From JAZLIT01 sp045617525 (GTDB lineage Bacteria; Bacillota; Bacilli; Bacillales_A; Planococcaceae), in contig JAZLIT010000158.1 of NCBI GenBank assembly GCA_045617525.1, positions 1-17,374 of the forward strand: a stretch of DNA of 17,374 bases, in the 5' to 3' direction. Positions 7,270 to 14,954 of this stretch are shown here, piece by piece (the stretch's first letter is position 1; each line of letters begins with the position of its first letter). The notes beneath the pieces are model-generated. The model had not been told where the DNA came from, ran no database searches, and saw only the letters and a list, made by a program, of their open reading frames with translations. The position numbers were made by a program, and so were the translations under genes.

Positions 7270-7338
7270 TTTACATACATTTACAATCGTTTACATAGCG
7301 TTATCTATTTTCAATATGCCGTTAATATGCCCTTAACA
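7270..7338 (+). promoter_or_regulatory. PhoP box (TTTACA direct repeats) of the pst operon
   Basis: Three exact TTTACA hexamers begin at 7270, 7280 and 7290, each separated by 4 nt, with a degenerate fourth (GTTATC) at 7300: an exact 10-bp, one-helical-turn period. Two further matches follow, TTAATA at 7322 and TTAACA at 7333. The Bacillus PhoP consensus is direct TT(A/C/T)A(C/T)A repeats at about 11-bp period on one DNA face, so this is a strong candidate for phosphate-starvation activation of pstS. The -10 is uncertain (TATTCT 7341 or TAAAGT 7348). Confidence 0.8.
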
Positions 7339-7400
7339 ATTATTCTGTAAAGTATGAATTGTAAGAAAAAAACAAATCAGAAAATTAAGGAGGTCAAATT

Positions 7401-8384
7401 ATGAATAAGTGGAAATGTTTAGGTGCAACAGTAATCTTAGGTTCAGCATTATTACTTGGAGCGTGTGGTGATGATTCACCGGAAGCTAATGCCGGTACAA
7501 ATGGAAATGCTGGCTCTGGTACATCAACTGCGCAACAAAGTAATACTGAAAAACAACTATCAGGCACTGTTCTCGGGGACGGATCTTCAACGGTAGCACC
7601 GATTACAGAAGGATTAGTAGAAGAATATGCAGGCGTTCAAAAAGATGTACAAGTTGCGGTAGGTATTTCTGGTACTGGAGGTGGATTTGAAAAGTTTATC
7701 AATGGTGAGACAGATTTTTCAAACGCATCACGCCCAATTAAAGATACTGAAAAGGAAAAATTAGAGGCTGCGGGGGTTGACTTTACAGAAATTCAATTAG
7801 CTTACGATGGACTTACAGTAGTAATCCATAATGAAAATGACTGGGCCAAGGAATTAACTGTTGAACAGATAAAGAAAATTTGGTTGGAAGATGGAACAAT
7901 TAAAAAGTGGTCTGACATTGATCCAACTTGGCCAAAAGAAGAAATTGTTTACTATTCACCAGGAGTTGACTCAGGAACATTTGATTACTTTGATGAAGTA
8001 ATTTTAGATGGCGGTGATTTAGTAAGAAATGCTGCATTATCAGAGGATGATAATGTATTAGTACAAGGTGTAATGAATGACAAGTATGCAATTGGATTCT
8101 TTGGCTACGCGTACTTCCTTGAAAATAGCAGCAAGCTTCAATCTGTAGCAGTTAATGGGATTGAACCGAACGCTGAAACTATTGAAACAGGTGAATATTC
8201 ACCATTTTCACGCCCACTATTTGTCTATGTGAAAGATAGCGCAGTAAAAGACAATGACGCATTTTATGACTTTATGACCTATACAATGGACAATGCAGGT
8301 GAGATGGCTTCATTAACTGGGTATGTAAAGCTTCCAGACGAACAGTATAAAAAAGGGCAAGCAGCTTTAGAGGCTTTACGCTAA
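7401..8384 (+). CDS. pstS: Phosphate ABC transporter substrate-binding lipoprotein
   Basis: High-affinity phosphate receptor, tethered outside the membrane. The N-terminus is a lipoprotein signal: basic NKWK, a hydrophobic core and lipobox LGAC with Cys22 as the lipidated residue. A Gly/Ser/Thr/Asn-rich linker (about 23-52) precedes the periplasmic-binding-protein fold. Phosphate-contacting motifs of PstS are visible: GDGSSTVAPIT near 58-68, GISGTGGGFEKF near 90, and PGVDSGTFDYF near 190. Length 327 is normal. AAGGAGGTC gives a strong ribosome binding site 6-7 nt before ATG. First gene of the pst operon, under the PhoP box; the hairpin right after it should make it more abundant than the downstream products. 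Confidence 0.96.
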   Translation: MNKWKCLGATVILGSALLLGACGDDSPEANAGTNGNAGSGTSTAQQSNTEKQLSGTVLGDGSSTVAPITEGLVEEYAGVQKDVQVAVGISGTGGGFEKFINGETDFSNASRPIKDTEKEKLEAAGVDFTEIQLAYDGLTVVIHNENDWAKELTVEQIKKIWLEDGTIKKWSDIDPTWPKEEIVYYSPGVDSGTFDYFDEVILDGGDLVRNAALSEDDNVLVQGVMNDKYAIGFFGYAYFLENSSKLQSVAVNGIEPNAETIETGEYSPFSRPLFVYVKDSAVKDNDAFYDFMTYTMDNAGEMASLTGYVKLPDEQYKKGQAALEALR

Positions 8385-8395
8385 AACGGAGAAAC

Positions 8396-8426
8396 TCGGG
8401 TAAGTTGTCACTACTTACCCGATTTT
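8396..8426 (+). terminator. Intercistronic hairpin/attenuator between pstS and pstC
   Basis: TCGGGTAAGT (8396-8405) pairs perfectly with ACTTACCCGA (8413-8422), loop of 7, followed by only TTTT. A partial terminator after the first gene, or a 3'-protecting stem, is the usual way to obtain excess binding protein over permease. Confidence 0.8.
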
Positions 8427-8452
8427 AGTTATGATGAAAAAGGAGTAATACT

Positions 8453-9382
8453 ATGGGACAAAAAACGGTTCAACAATTAATCGCAAATGCAAAAAATCGT
8501 AGGGGTAAAAAAGCAATCGAGAAAATAACACCAACCCTACTATTTTTTGCCGCAGCGATTTCTGTTTTGACGACATTTGGCATCGTTTTTACATTGATTT
8601 TTGAAACGTTCGAGTTTTTTCGACGCGTGTCAATATCTCAATTTTTAGGAACAACAACATGGCTCCCGTTTTCAAGTAATAAACCGATGTACGGTATTTG
8701 GCCATTAATTCTTGGTACGCTAAAAGTTACATTAATAGCGGTGCTGGTTGCTGTTCCACTTGGCTTAGGTGCTGCTATTTATTTAAGTGAGTTTGCTACA
8801 GATAAAATCCGTCGAACAGTTAAACCAGTGCTAGAGGTTCTAGCGGGTGTACCGACTATCGTATATGGATTTTTTGCCCTAACATTTATTACACCATTTT
8901 TTCAAATGATTATCCCAGGGTTAAAAATATTTAATGCAATAAGTCCGGGGATTGTCGTAGGCATTATGATTTTACCAATGATTGCATCCCTTTCAGAAGA
9001 TGCTTTGAGTGCCGTACCAAAAAACATTCGGGAAGGTGCATTAGCGTTAGGTGCAACTCGCTTTGAAGTATCGGTGAAAGTGATTTTACCAGCGGCGTTA
9101 TCTGGTGTAATTGCATCAATTGTATTAGCTATTTCCCGGGCAATAGGAGAAACGATGATTGTCTCAGTAGCAGGAGGATCCTCACCTAAGTTTGATGCTG
9201 AATTTACAGACTCCATTCAAACGATGACAGCGTATATTGTGCAGGTGGCGACGGGTGATGCAAGTTATGGCTCAACAATATATTATTCGATTTATGCTGT
9301 AGGATTCACCTTGTTTATCTTTACGTTATTCATGAATTTGCTAGCGCAAAGGATTTCAAAGCGCTTCCGAGAGGAGTATTAA
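8453..9382 (+). CDS. pstC: Phosphate ABC transporter permease PstC
   Basis: One of two integral membrane subunits of the Pst importer. 309 residues with six predicted membrane helices (the first near residues 28-50). The cytoplasmic EAA-type loop that docks the ATPase is clear: EGALALGATRFEVSVKVILP, followed by the ISRAIGET motif shared with PstA. The stretch PTIVYGFFAL is also typical. AAAAGGAG (from 8438) is the ribosome binding site. It ends one base before pstA, so the two are translationally linked. Confidence 0.95.
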   Translation: MGQKTVQQLIANAKNRRGKKAIEKITPTLLFFAAAISVLTTFGIVFTLIFETFEFFRRVSISQFLGTTTWLPFSSNKPMYGIWPLILGTLKVTLIAVLVAVPLGLGAAIYLSEFATDKIRRTVKPVLEVLAGVPTIVYGFFALTFITPFFQMIIPGLKIFNAISPGIVVGIMILPMIASLSEDALSAVPKNIREGALALGATRFEVSVKVILPAALSGVIASIVLAISRAIGETMIVSVAGGSSPKFDAEFTDSIQTMTAYIVQVATGDASYGSTIYYSIYAVGFTLFIFTLFMNLLAQRISKRFREEY

Positions 9383-9383
9383 T

Positions 9384-10262
9384 ATGCAAGCAATGAATCA
9401 GGAATTCGTTTTAAAAAGAATGAAGCGAAGATTAATATTTAATAAAATATGGCGATTGATATTTTTCTTTGCCATCGTAATGGCACTATTTTCTTTAGCT
9501 GCATTGCTCATACGTATTATTACACAAGGATTTGGCTATTTAAATTGGGATTTTATCACGAATTTTGCATCACGCATTCCCGCCAATTCGGGAATTAAAG
9601 CCGCATTAGTCGGCACAATTTATTTAATGTTAGTTGTTGCGCCTGTTTCGATTTTTTTAGGTGTAAGTACGGCAATATACTTAGAGGAATATGCAAAGAA
9701 AAATAAGCTTAATGATTTTATTCGAATGAATATCGCAAACTTAGCTGGCGTTCCGTCAATAGTCTTTGGTTTATTAGGATTAACGATCTTTGTGCGTATG
9801 TTTGAATTAGGTAAAAGTATATTAGCTGCTGGATTTACAATGAGTTTGCTTGTTTTACCGATAATTATAGTTGCTGCACAAGAGGCGATACGTGCGGTTC
9901 CAAATGAACAACGTGAAGCCTCGTTTGGGATGGGGGCATCGAAATGGCAAACAATTTTACGAGTGGTACTACCAGCAGCAATTCCAGGGATTTTAACGGG
10001 CAGTATTTTAGCACTTTCAAGAGCAATCGGCGAAACAGCGCCACTTGTGGTCATTGGAATTCCTGTCATTATTCAATTTTTACCAGATAACTTGATGAGT
10101 ACATTTACTGCTCTTCCGATGCAGATTTTTGAATGGGCGAAACGACCGCAAGAAGAGTTCCAATACGTTGCGGCGGCGGGTATTCTCGTCTTAATGACCA
10201 TGCTGATTCTGATGAATTCAGTTGCGATTTATATTAGAAATAAATATCAAAAAAGATATTAG
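9384..10262 (+). CDS. pstA: Phosphate ABC transporter permease PstA
   Basis: Second membrane subunit of the Pst importer, 292 residues, six predicted helices (first near 21-44). The ATPase-docking loop is EASFGMGASKWQTILRVVLP, followed by LALSRAIGETAPLVVIG; PSIVFGLLGL corresponds to PTIVYGFFAL in PstC. The start ATG lies one base after the pstC stop, with its ribosome binding site (GAGAGGAG) inside the pstC end. The final TAG overlaps the AGGAGG of pstB, so the whole block is tightly coupled. Confidence 0.95.
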   Translation: MQAMNQEFVLKRMKRRLIFNKIWRLIFFFAIVMALFSLAALLIRIITQGFGYLNWDFITNFASRIPANSGIKAALVGTIYLMLVVAPVSIFLGVSTAIYLEEYAKKNKLNDFIRMNIANLAGVPSIVFGLLGLTIFVRMFELGKSILAAGFTMSLLVLPIIIVAAQEAIRAVPNEQREASFGMGASKWQTILRVVLPAAIPGILTGSILALSRAIGETAPLVVIGIPVIIQFLPDNLMSTFTALPMQIFEWAKRPQEEFQYVAAAGILVLMTMLILMNSVAIYIRNKYQKRY

Positions 10263-10273
10263 GAGGTATTCTT

Positions 10274-11086
10274 TTGATTCAATTAACTGATAAGAAAATT
10301 ATACAACCCCTGAAACAATTAGAAAATTTAAAGGAAACTGTATTTAGTACAGAAGATTTTAATTTATGGTATGGAGAAAATCATGCGCTGAAAAGCATCA
10401 ACTTAGAGATGAAAGAAAATGAAGTGACGGCAATCATTGGGCCGTCGGGCTGTGGGAAATCAACGTATATTAAAGCGTTAAATCGTATGGTGGAACTTGT
10501 TCCATCTGTCAATACAAGCGGGATAATTAAGTACCGTGAGCGCAATATATTTTCAAAAGATTTTGAGGCAGAAGAATTAAGGACGCATGTAGGCATGGTG
10601 TTCCAGAAGCCAAATCCTTTCCCAAAATCAATTTACGATAATATCACGTATGGCCCGCGTATTCATGGCATAAAAAATAAAAGGGTACTTGATGAAATCG
10701 TTGAAAGATCATTAAGAGGTGCCGCCATTTGGAGCGAAGTAAAAGATCGTCTATATGACAATGCGTATGGCCTTTCAGGTGGTCAGCAGCAACGAATTTG
10801 TATTGCACGCTGTTTAGCAATTGAGCCAGATGTTATTTTAATGGATGAGCCGACAAGTGCACTCGATCCAATTTCCACTTTAAAGATAGAAGAGCTAATT
10901 CAACAGTTAAAAGAACAATATTCTATTATTATCGTAACCCATAATATGCAACAAGCTGCGCGTATTTCAGATAAAACAGCCTTCTTTTTAAATGGAGAGG
11001 TCATTGAATACGATACAACGAATCGAATTTTTAGTACTCCGAGAGATCAACGTACAGAGGATTATATTTCAGGGCGCTTTGGATAA
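10274..11086 (+). CDS. pstB: Phosphate ABC transporter ATP-binding protein
   Basis: ATPase that powers the Pst importer; cytoplasmic, binds PstC/PstA. 270 residues with Walker A GPSGCGKST, Q-loop in GMVFQKPNPFP (typical of PstB), signature LSGGQQQR, Walker B VILMDEPTSALDP and switch His in IIVTHNMQQA. A roughly 25-residue N-terminal extension precedes the usual fold start. Start codon is TTG, 7 nt after AGGAGG at 10261-10266. There is one pstB here, whereas B. subtilis carries pstBA and pstBB in tandem. Confidence 0.96.
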   Translation: MIQLTDKKIIQPLKQLENLKETVFSTEDFNLWYGENHALKSINLEMKENEVTAIIGPSGCGKSTYIKALNRMVELVPSVNTSGIIKYRERNIFSKDFEAEELRTHVGMVFQKPNPFPKSIYDNITYGPRIHGIKNKRVLDEIVERSLRGAAIWSEVKDRLYDNAYGLSGGQQQRICIARCLAIEPDVILMDEPTSALDPISTLKIEELIQQLKEQYSIIIVTHNMQQAARISDKTAFFLNGEVIEYDTTNRIFSTPRDQRTEDYISGRFG

Positions 11087-11100
11087 GGGAGGATATGAAG

Positions 11101-11757
11101 GTGAGTATACGCGAACAGTTTGAGCAGGAGTTGATTCATGTACAGCAACAATTTATGGTGCTATGTGATTTAAGCGCTCAGGCATTACAACATGCAGGGG
11201 AAGCTTTTTCAAAAAGGAATACTGACTTAGCCTTAAGAATCATTGAACAAGATAAACACATCAACCGCTTGGAAGAGGAAATTAATGATCGAGTAATTCT
11301 TTTAATCACAAAGCAACAGCCTATGGCGAAGGATCTTCGTAGGCTAGTCGTACTTATAAAGGCAGCTAGTGATATGGAGCGTATAGGTGATTATGCGGTG
11401 AATATTGCGAAACAAACGATTCGCATAGGCAATAGAGATTTTGTGACGTCAATTGAGCCGATTGAGCAAATGTTTGCGCTTACGAGTACGATGCTCTGCA
11501 ATATAAGTGATGCATTTATAGAAGAAAATATACAAAAGGCAACAGAGTTTGCAGATTACGATGATGAAGTCGATACACTCTATGCGAACACACTGCAAAA
11601 TTATATGAAGGTAACAGCTGTTGCACCAGAATCTACTTCGCAAATTACGCATTTGAGTTTTATTTGTATGTATTTAGAGCGTTGTGCGGATCATACTACG
11701 AATTTAGCTGAGCATTTAATTTACTTAATAAAGGGTGCACATTTAGAATTGAATTAA
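11101..11757 (+). CDS. phoU: Phosphate-specific transport regulator PhoU
   Basis: Cytoplasmic metalloprotein that links Pst transport to the PhoR/PhoP two-component system and restrains phosphate uptake. All-helical, two tandem PhoU domains: the first holds RRLVVLIKAASDMERIGDYAVN (split across a helix turn), the second THLSFICMYLERCADHTTNL; the E-R-x-x-D metal-binding pattern is present in both (ERIGD, ERCAD). ATG at 11095 is only 2 nt from GGAGG (11088-11092), too close, while in-frame GTG at 11101 is 8 nt away and gives MSIREQFEQEL, the usual family start, so GTG is chosen (218 residues). Last gene of the operon, closed by the terminator at 11769. Confidence 0.94.
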   Translation: MSIREQFEQELIHVQQQFMVLCDLSAQALQHAGEAFSKRNTDLALRIIEQDKHINRLEEEINDRVILLITKQQPMAKDLRRLVVLIKAASDMERIGDYAVNIAKQTIRIGNRDFVTSIEPIEQMFALTSTMLCNISDAFIEENIQKATEFADYDDEVDTLYANTLQNYMKVTAVAPESTSQITHLSFICMYLERCADHTTNLAEHLIYLIKGAHLELN

Positions 11758-11768
11758 TTAGAAAATAG

Positions 11769-11806
11769 AAAACAACCAATCATAAACAATGTGATTGGTT
11801 GTTTTT
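11769..11806 (+). terminator. Terminator of the pst-phoU operon
   Basis: AAAACAACCAATCA (11769-11782) pairs with TGATTGGTTGTTTT (11792-11805), loop of 9, followed by more T-rich sequence. Confidence 0.9.
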
Positions 11807-11932
11807 CTGTTTTTTTATGCAGAAGGAAAGCTAAATTACCCTTAATCTATTTGGAAATAGCATTTTTTGCCTTAAGGAAGTAAAATAGAATACAGTATGT
11901 TAAACAACTAAGTAATTTTAGGAGGAAATCTC

Positions 11933-12364
11933 ATGTTAAAAGATGTTGTATTTGCACAATTAAAGCAAGCAATGAAAGATAAAGACGTTTTAGCAAAAGG
12001 CGTATTACAATTGGTGAAGGCTGCACTTGATAATGCTGAAAAAGAAAAAGGTTCAGCGTTAACAAATGAAGAAGAAATTGCAGTAGTAAATCGTGAAATG
12101 AAGCAAACAAATCAAGCATTAGACGGCGCTAAATCAGCAGGTCGTGAAGATTTAATTGAAAAAGAAAATAAAAAACTTGCCTTGTTAAAATCATTTTTAC
12201 CTGAGCAGTTATCAGAAGAAGCAGTCGAAGCGAAGTTGCGTGGAGCAGGTATTACTGCTGAAACTACAATGGGTGAGGCAATGAAAATTGCTAAAACGCT
12301 ATTACATGGTCAAGCAGATGGCGCAACACTTTCAAAAGTAGTAAAGCTAATTTTAGCGAAATAA
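11933..12364 (+). CDS. yqeY: GatB/YqeY domain-containing protein
   Basis: A 143-residue, mostly helical cytoplasmic protein of the YqeY family, related to the C-terminal tRNA-binding domain of the GatB/GatE amidotransferase subunits. Typical features are the N-terminal KQAMKDKDVLAKGVLQLVKAAL, the middle EKENKKLALLKSFLPEQLSEE and the C-terminal GEAMKIAKTLLHGQADGATLSKVVKLIL. Length is normal. AGGAGG lies about 7 nt before ATG. In B. subtilis yqeY lies a few genes from phoH and era; here era is about 5 kb away, so the wider neighbourhood is partly kept. The exact biochemical role of free-standing YqeY is not settled. Confidence 0.93.
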   Translation: MLKDVVFAQLKQAMKDKDVLAKGVLQLVKAALDNAEKEKGSALTNEEEIAVVNREMKQTNQALDGAKSAGREDLIEKENKKLALLKSFLPEQLSEEAVEAKLRGAGITAETTMGEAMKIAKTLLHGQADGATLSKVVKLILAK

Positions 12365-12410
12365 ATAGTTGCCTATGTATTAGGTAATGTAATCTTAAAA
12401 AGGATTGCGA

Positions 12411-12749
12411 GTGACGGATTTGAATGCAAAACGAGTGGAGATTGAATGTAATTCATGCAAAGAACGCCTTGATGTCGATTTTAATATCGCGGATTATTCC
12501 TCGGAAATTTCAATTATAAATGGCGAAAAGAGTGAAAAACGTATTTTCTTAAAGCAATGTGATGAATGTGAACATATGAATTATATTGTAAGTGAGGATC
12601 CCGAAGAATGGGGCGATCGACAAGGGATAAATACGAAGAAAATAGTGATGGCTGGCGGATTTTCTTGTCTAGTTCTTATTCTCTTATGTGTTGTTGTAGC
12701 CTTTTTTGCCGGACGCGGAATCCTTGTATTATTTGATTGGCTTTTTTAA
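12411..12749 (+). CDS. Zinc-ribbon, single-TM membrane protein, unknown
   Basis: A 112-residue protein with an N-terminal zinc ribbon made of two C-x2-C knuckles, CNSC (13-16) and CDEC (50-53), and a C-terminal membrane segment (about 78-101). The metal domain would be cytosolic and tail-anchored. A TTG start at 12405 is open but directly abuts the ribosome binding site AAAAAGGA (to 12404); GTG at 12411 lies 6 nt away and is chosen. The gene follows yqeY after 46 nt with no terminator between, so co-transcription is likely. No named family recognised; zinc ribbons of this kind often mediate nucleic-acid or protein contacts. Confidence 0.72.
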   Translation: MTDLNAKRVEIECNSCKERLDVDFNIADYSSEISIINGEKSEKRIFLKQCDECEHMNYIVSEDPEEWGDRQGINTKKIVMAGGFSCLVLILLCVVVAFFAGRGILVLFDWLF

Positions 12750-12766
12750 ACAGACGGGACATTAAT

Positions 12767-12806
12767 AAAAGGCGGTAGCATTGTTTTTCCTATGCTACTG
12801 CCTTTT
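12767..12806. terminator. Bidirectional terminator between convergent genes
   Basis: AAAAGGCGGTAGCA (12767-12780) pairs with TGCTACTGCCTTTT (12793-12806) with one G-T pair and a 12-base loop. T-tracts in both directions serve the zinc-ribbon gene (plus) and the TetM-like gene (minus). Confidence 0.88.
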
Positions 12807-12813
12807 TAAATGG

Positions 12814-14745
12814 TTAAATTTCTGTCGGACAATGCATCGCTGCCTTTGCTTCGTGCCATGGAATTGTATAACCTTTGCCCTTTGCGCAGAAAATACTATT
12901 TGAACTGTATTCAAGGTCGACGTTTTTATCATAGCCACGCATCTCCGTGATTTCGTCTGCGTTGTGACATACATTATAGCCAGCGGGCTGCAATGAAATG
13001 GAGCCTTTGCCACTCGTATAGGCTAAAAAGATTTGGCTGTAATCGATAAAATTGACGACTGGAACTGTGCCTGTCAACATTCCGTGTGTTTCAGTTAAAA
13101 TTGGATCATTAAACTGTCCAAAAGCTTTTTGAATATCGGTCATCATACGCCCTAAGTGCTCAATTTCAGCACGCATTTTAAATGTATAATACGGCTCAAG
13201 TAGAACATTTTCTGCCTGTTCAAGCCCTTGACGTAGTGCACGGAATGCTGCCTCGCGGAAATCGCCTCCTGATGTATGTTTCTCGTGTGCCCGCCCTGTT
13301 AATAATGTGATATGCACGTCAGTAACAGCTGAGCCTGTTAATAATCCGTGATGAGCCCGTTCCATTAAATGATGTTGAATCGTCCGTTGATGACCAGGTA
13401 ACAATGCATCCGCATGGCAAATCGATGAGAAAGTAATCCCTTTACCCCGTTCATTTGGTTGAAGCGCTAAATGAACTTCTGCATAATGCTTCAAGGGCTC
13501 AAAATGACCATAGCCATTCACCTTGTTCGCGATGGATTCCATATAAATTATTGTGGGTTTATCGAAAGTGACTTGTAGATTAAAACGGTCCTTTAAAATT
13601 GTTGTTATGACTTCGATTTGTATGGCACCCATAAAATGAACGTGAATTTGCTGAAGTTGTTCTTGCCAAAGGACTTTTAAAGAAGGTTCCTCTGTCTCCA
13701 CTAAATAAAATGTTTTTAATAGATCTCGAATATGGAGTGGGCCATCGTAATGAACTTTTGATTGGAGCAGTGGCTTTAACTCAAAAGGTGTTGAAATCTT
13801 TTCACAACCAATGTAATCACCAATTTGAAACGAAGTAAGTCCTTTTACGGCAAAAAGGTCGCCTGCCTCAACGTGTTGAACTTGCTCAAAGTGCGAGCCA
13901 TTATATACACGTATTTCATTCATTTTTTCTAACCTTTCACCATGGGTAAATTCTGCTCTTGCTTGAACAGTTCCCTGTAACGCCTTTAAATAGGTGATTT
14001 TTTGTGCCCCTTCATGGCGGATTTTATAAACTTCGCCTGCAAATGTGGGGCTTGTATCGTAGTTTGTTGTAGATAATGTATGTACTACTTCAATGAAGGT
14101 ATCGATACCTTGATCTTGCAGTGCAGAACCATTCATGCATAGGAAGAGTTGGCGCTTTTTGATGAGGTTTTTAGCAATTACTATTGTTTGCTCGACATCC
14201 CAATCGCCCTGTAAATAGGTCGTTAATGCATCTTCATCAAGTGCTACAATACGTTCTGTAGCATCTTCTGTGAAAGGAAATTGATTAATATGCAAGAAGT
14301 TATCGCCCATCAGTGCTAAGTCCTGCATGACGTTGTCTACTGAGGCACCGGCACGGTCAGTTTTATTAATAAAGATAAATGTAGGAATTTCATAGCGTTG
14401 TAATAAATGCCAAATCGTTTCTGTATGGCCTTGTATCCCTTCAACTGCGCTAATTAGCACAATTGCATAATCCATCACACGTAGGGCACGTTCCATTTCA
14501 GAGGAGAAATCGCTATGCCCAGGTGTATCAATTAAATTATAAGTAGTTGAACCGAGTTGAAAGCGTCCTTGCTCGGCGAAAATTGTGATTCCTCGACTGC
14601 GTTCGATATCATTAGAATCTAAAAATGCACTTTGATGATCGACACGACCGCGTGTTTTAATACTGTTTGTTTTATATAAAAGTTGCTCGCTAAATGTGGT
14701 TTTACCAGCATCAACATGTGCTAGTACACCAATTGTTTTATACAT
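12814..14745 (-). CDS. TetM/EF-G-like translational GTPase (ribosomal protection family)
   Basis: Ribosome-binding GTPase related to Tet(M)/Tet(O) and EF-G. 643 residues. The G domain is intact: G1 AHVDAGKTT (9-17), G2 RGIT (51-54), G3 DTPGHSDF (73-80), G4 NKTD (127-130). The domain IV tip reads HTSGGDFR followed by LLEPYYTFKM, matching the Tet(M) frame (PADFR, LLEPYLSFK) but lacking the Tet(M) SPVST loop. Beyond the Tet(M)-like SLQPAGY there is an extra C-terminal segment, with NSIFCAKGKGYTIPW near the end. Start: ATG 14745, 6 nt after AAAAGGCGG; longer in-frame starts (for example MNKRRII) lack a ribosome binding site. Composition matches neighbours, so it looks intrinsic rather than an acquired resistance gene. 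Tetracycline resistance is possible but not shown; EF-G itself is less likely because of length and domain IV. Confidence 0.88.
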   Translation of the reverse strand: MYKTIGVLAHVDAGKTTFSEQLLYKTNSIKTRGRVDHQSAFLDSNDIERSRGITIFAEQGRFQLGSTTYNLIDTPGHSDFSSEMERALRVMDYAIVLISAVEGIQGHTETIWHLLQRYEIPTFIFINKTDRAGASVDNVMQDLALMGDNFLHINQFPFTEDATERIVALDEDALTTYLQGDWDVEQTIVIAKNLIKKRQLFLCMNGSALQDQGIDTFIEVVHTLSTTNYDTSPTFAGEVYKIRHEGAQKITYLKALQGTVQARAEFTHGERLEKMNEIRVYNGSHFEQVQHVEAGDLFAVKGLTSFQIGDYIGCEKISTPFELKPLLQSKVHYDGPLHIRDLLKTFYLVETEEPSLKVLWQEQLQQIHVHFMGAIQIEVITTILKDRFNLQVTFDKPTIIYMESIANKVNGYGHFEPLKHYAEVHLALQPNERGKGITFSSICHADALLPGHQRTIQHHLMERAHHGLLTGSAVTDVHITLLTGRAHEKHTSGGDFREAAFRALRQGLEQAENVLLEPYYTFKMRAEIEHLGRMMTDIQKAFGQFNDPILTETHGMLTGTVPVVNFIDYSQIFLAYTSGKGSISLQPAGYNVCHNADEITEMRGYDKNVDLEYSSNSIFCAKGKGYTIPWHEAKAAMHCPTEI

Positions 14746-14799
14746 GATAATCCGCCTTTTATTCATAATCTGTTTTATCGTACCATTATTGCAAGGAGC

Positions 14800-14829
14800 A
14801 GTATAGGACGCTTTAAAAACGTAAGGCAA
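14800..14829 (-). promoter_or_regulatory. Promoter of the TetM-like gene
   Basis: On the minus strand TTGCCT (14829-14824), an 18-bp spacer and TATACT (14805-14800). It predicts a leader of roughly 47 nt. No Tet(M)-style leader peptide or attenuator hairpin is seen in this short leader. Confidence 0.55.
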
Positions 14830-14954
14830 ATTAATTGTATTTTCATAAATACGATATAAAATAGTTTAAACAACAGTTTTTCAAAGAATTCTACCAATAA
14901 TTCTACGATCAATGAGTTAGTTGCTGTTCTTTGGTGAAAGATGAGGCGAGAGTA

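Noticed and set aside
7113..7350. Plus-strand open frames before pstS
   Set aside because: They run through a terminator hairpin and the PhoP box and have no ribosome binding site.
12814..14745. An acquired tet(M)/tet(O) resistance gene
   Set aside because: Motif differences in domain IV, an extra C-terminal segment, native composition and no conjugative or mobile genes beside it.
14746..14799. Tet(M)-type leader peptide and attenuator before the TetM-like gene
   Set aside because: The predicted leader is only about 47 nt, with no short leader frame carrying its own ribosome binding site and no paired stem-loops.
14885..14904. AGAATT-N8-AATTCT inverted repeat in the divergent region before the VWA-like gene
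   Set aside because: Short, A/T-rich, and with no clear promoter relation; could be chance.
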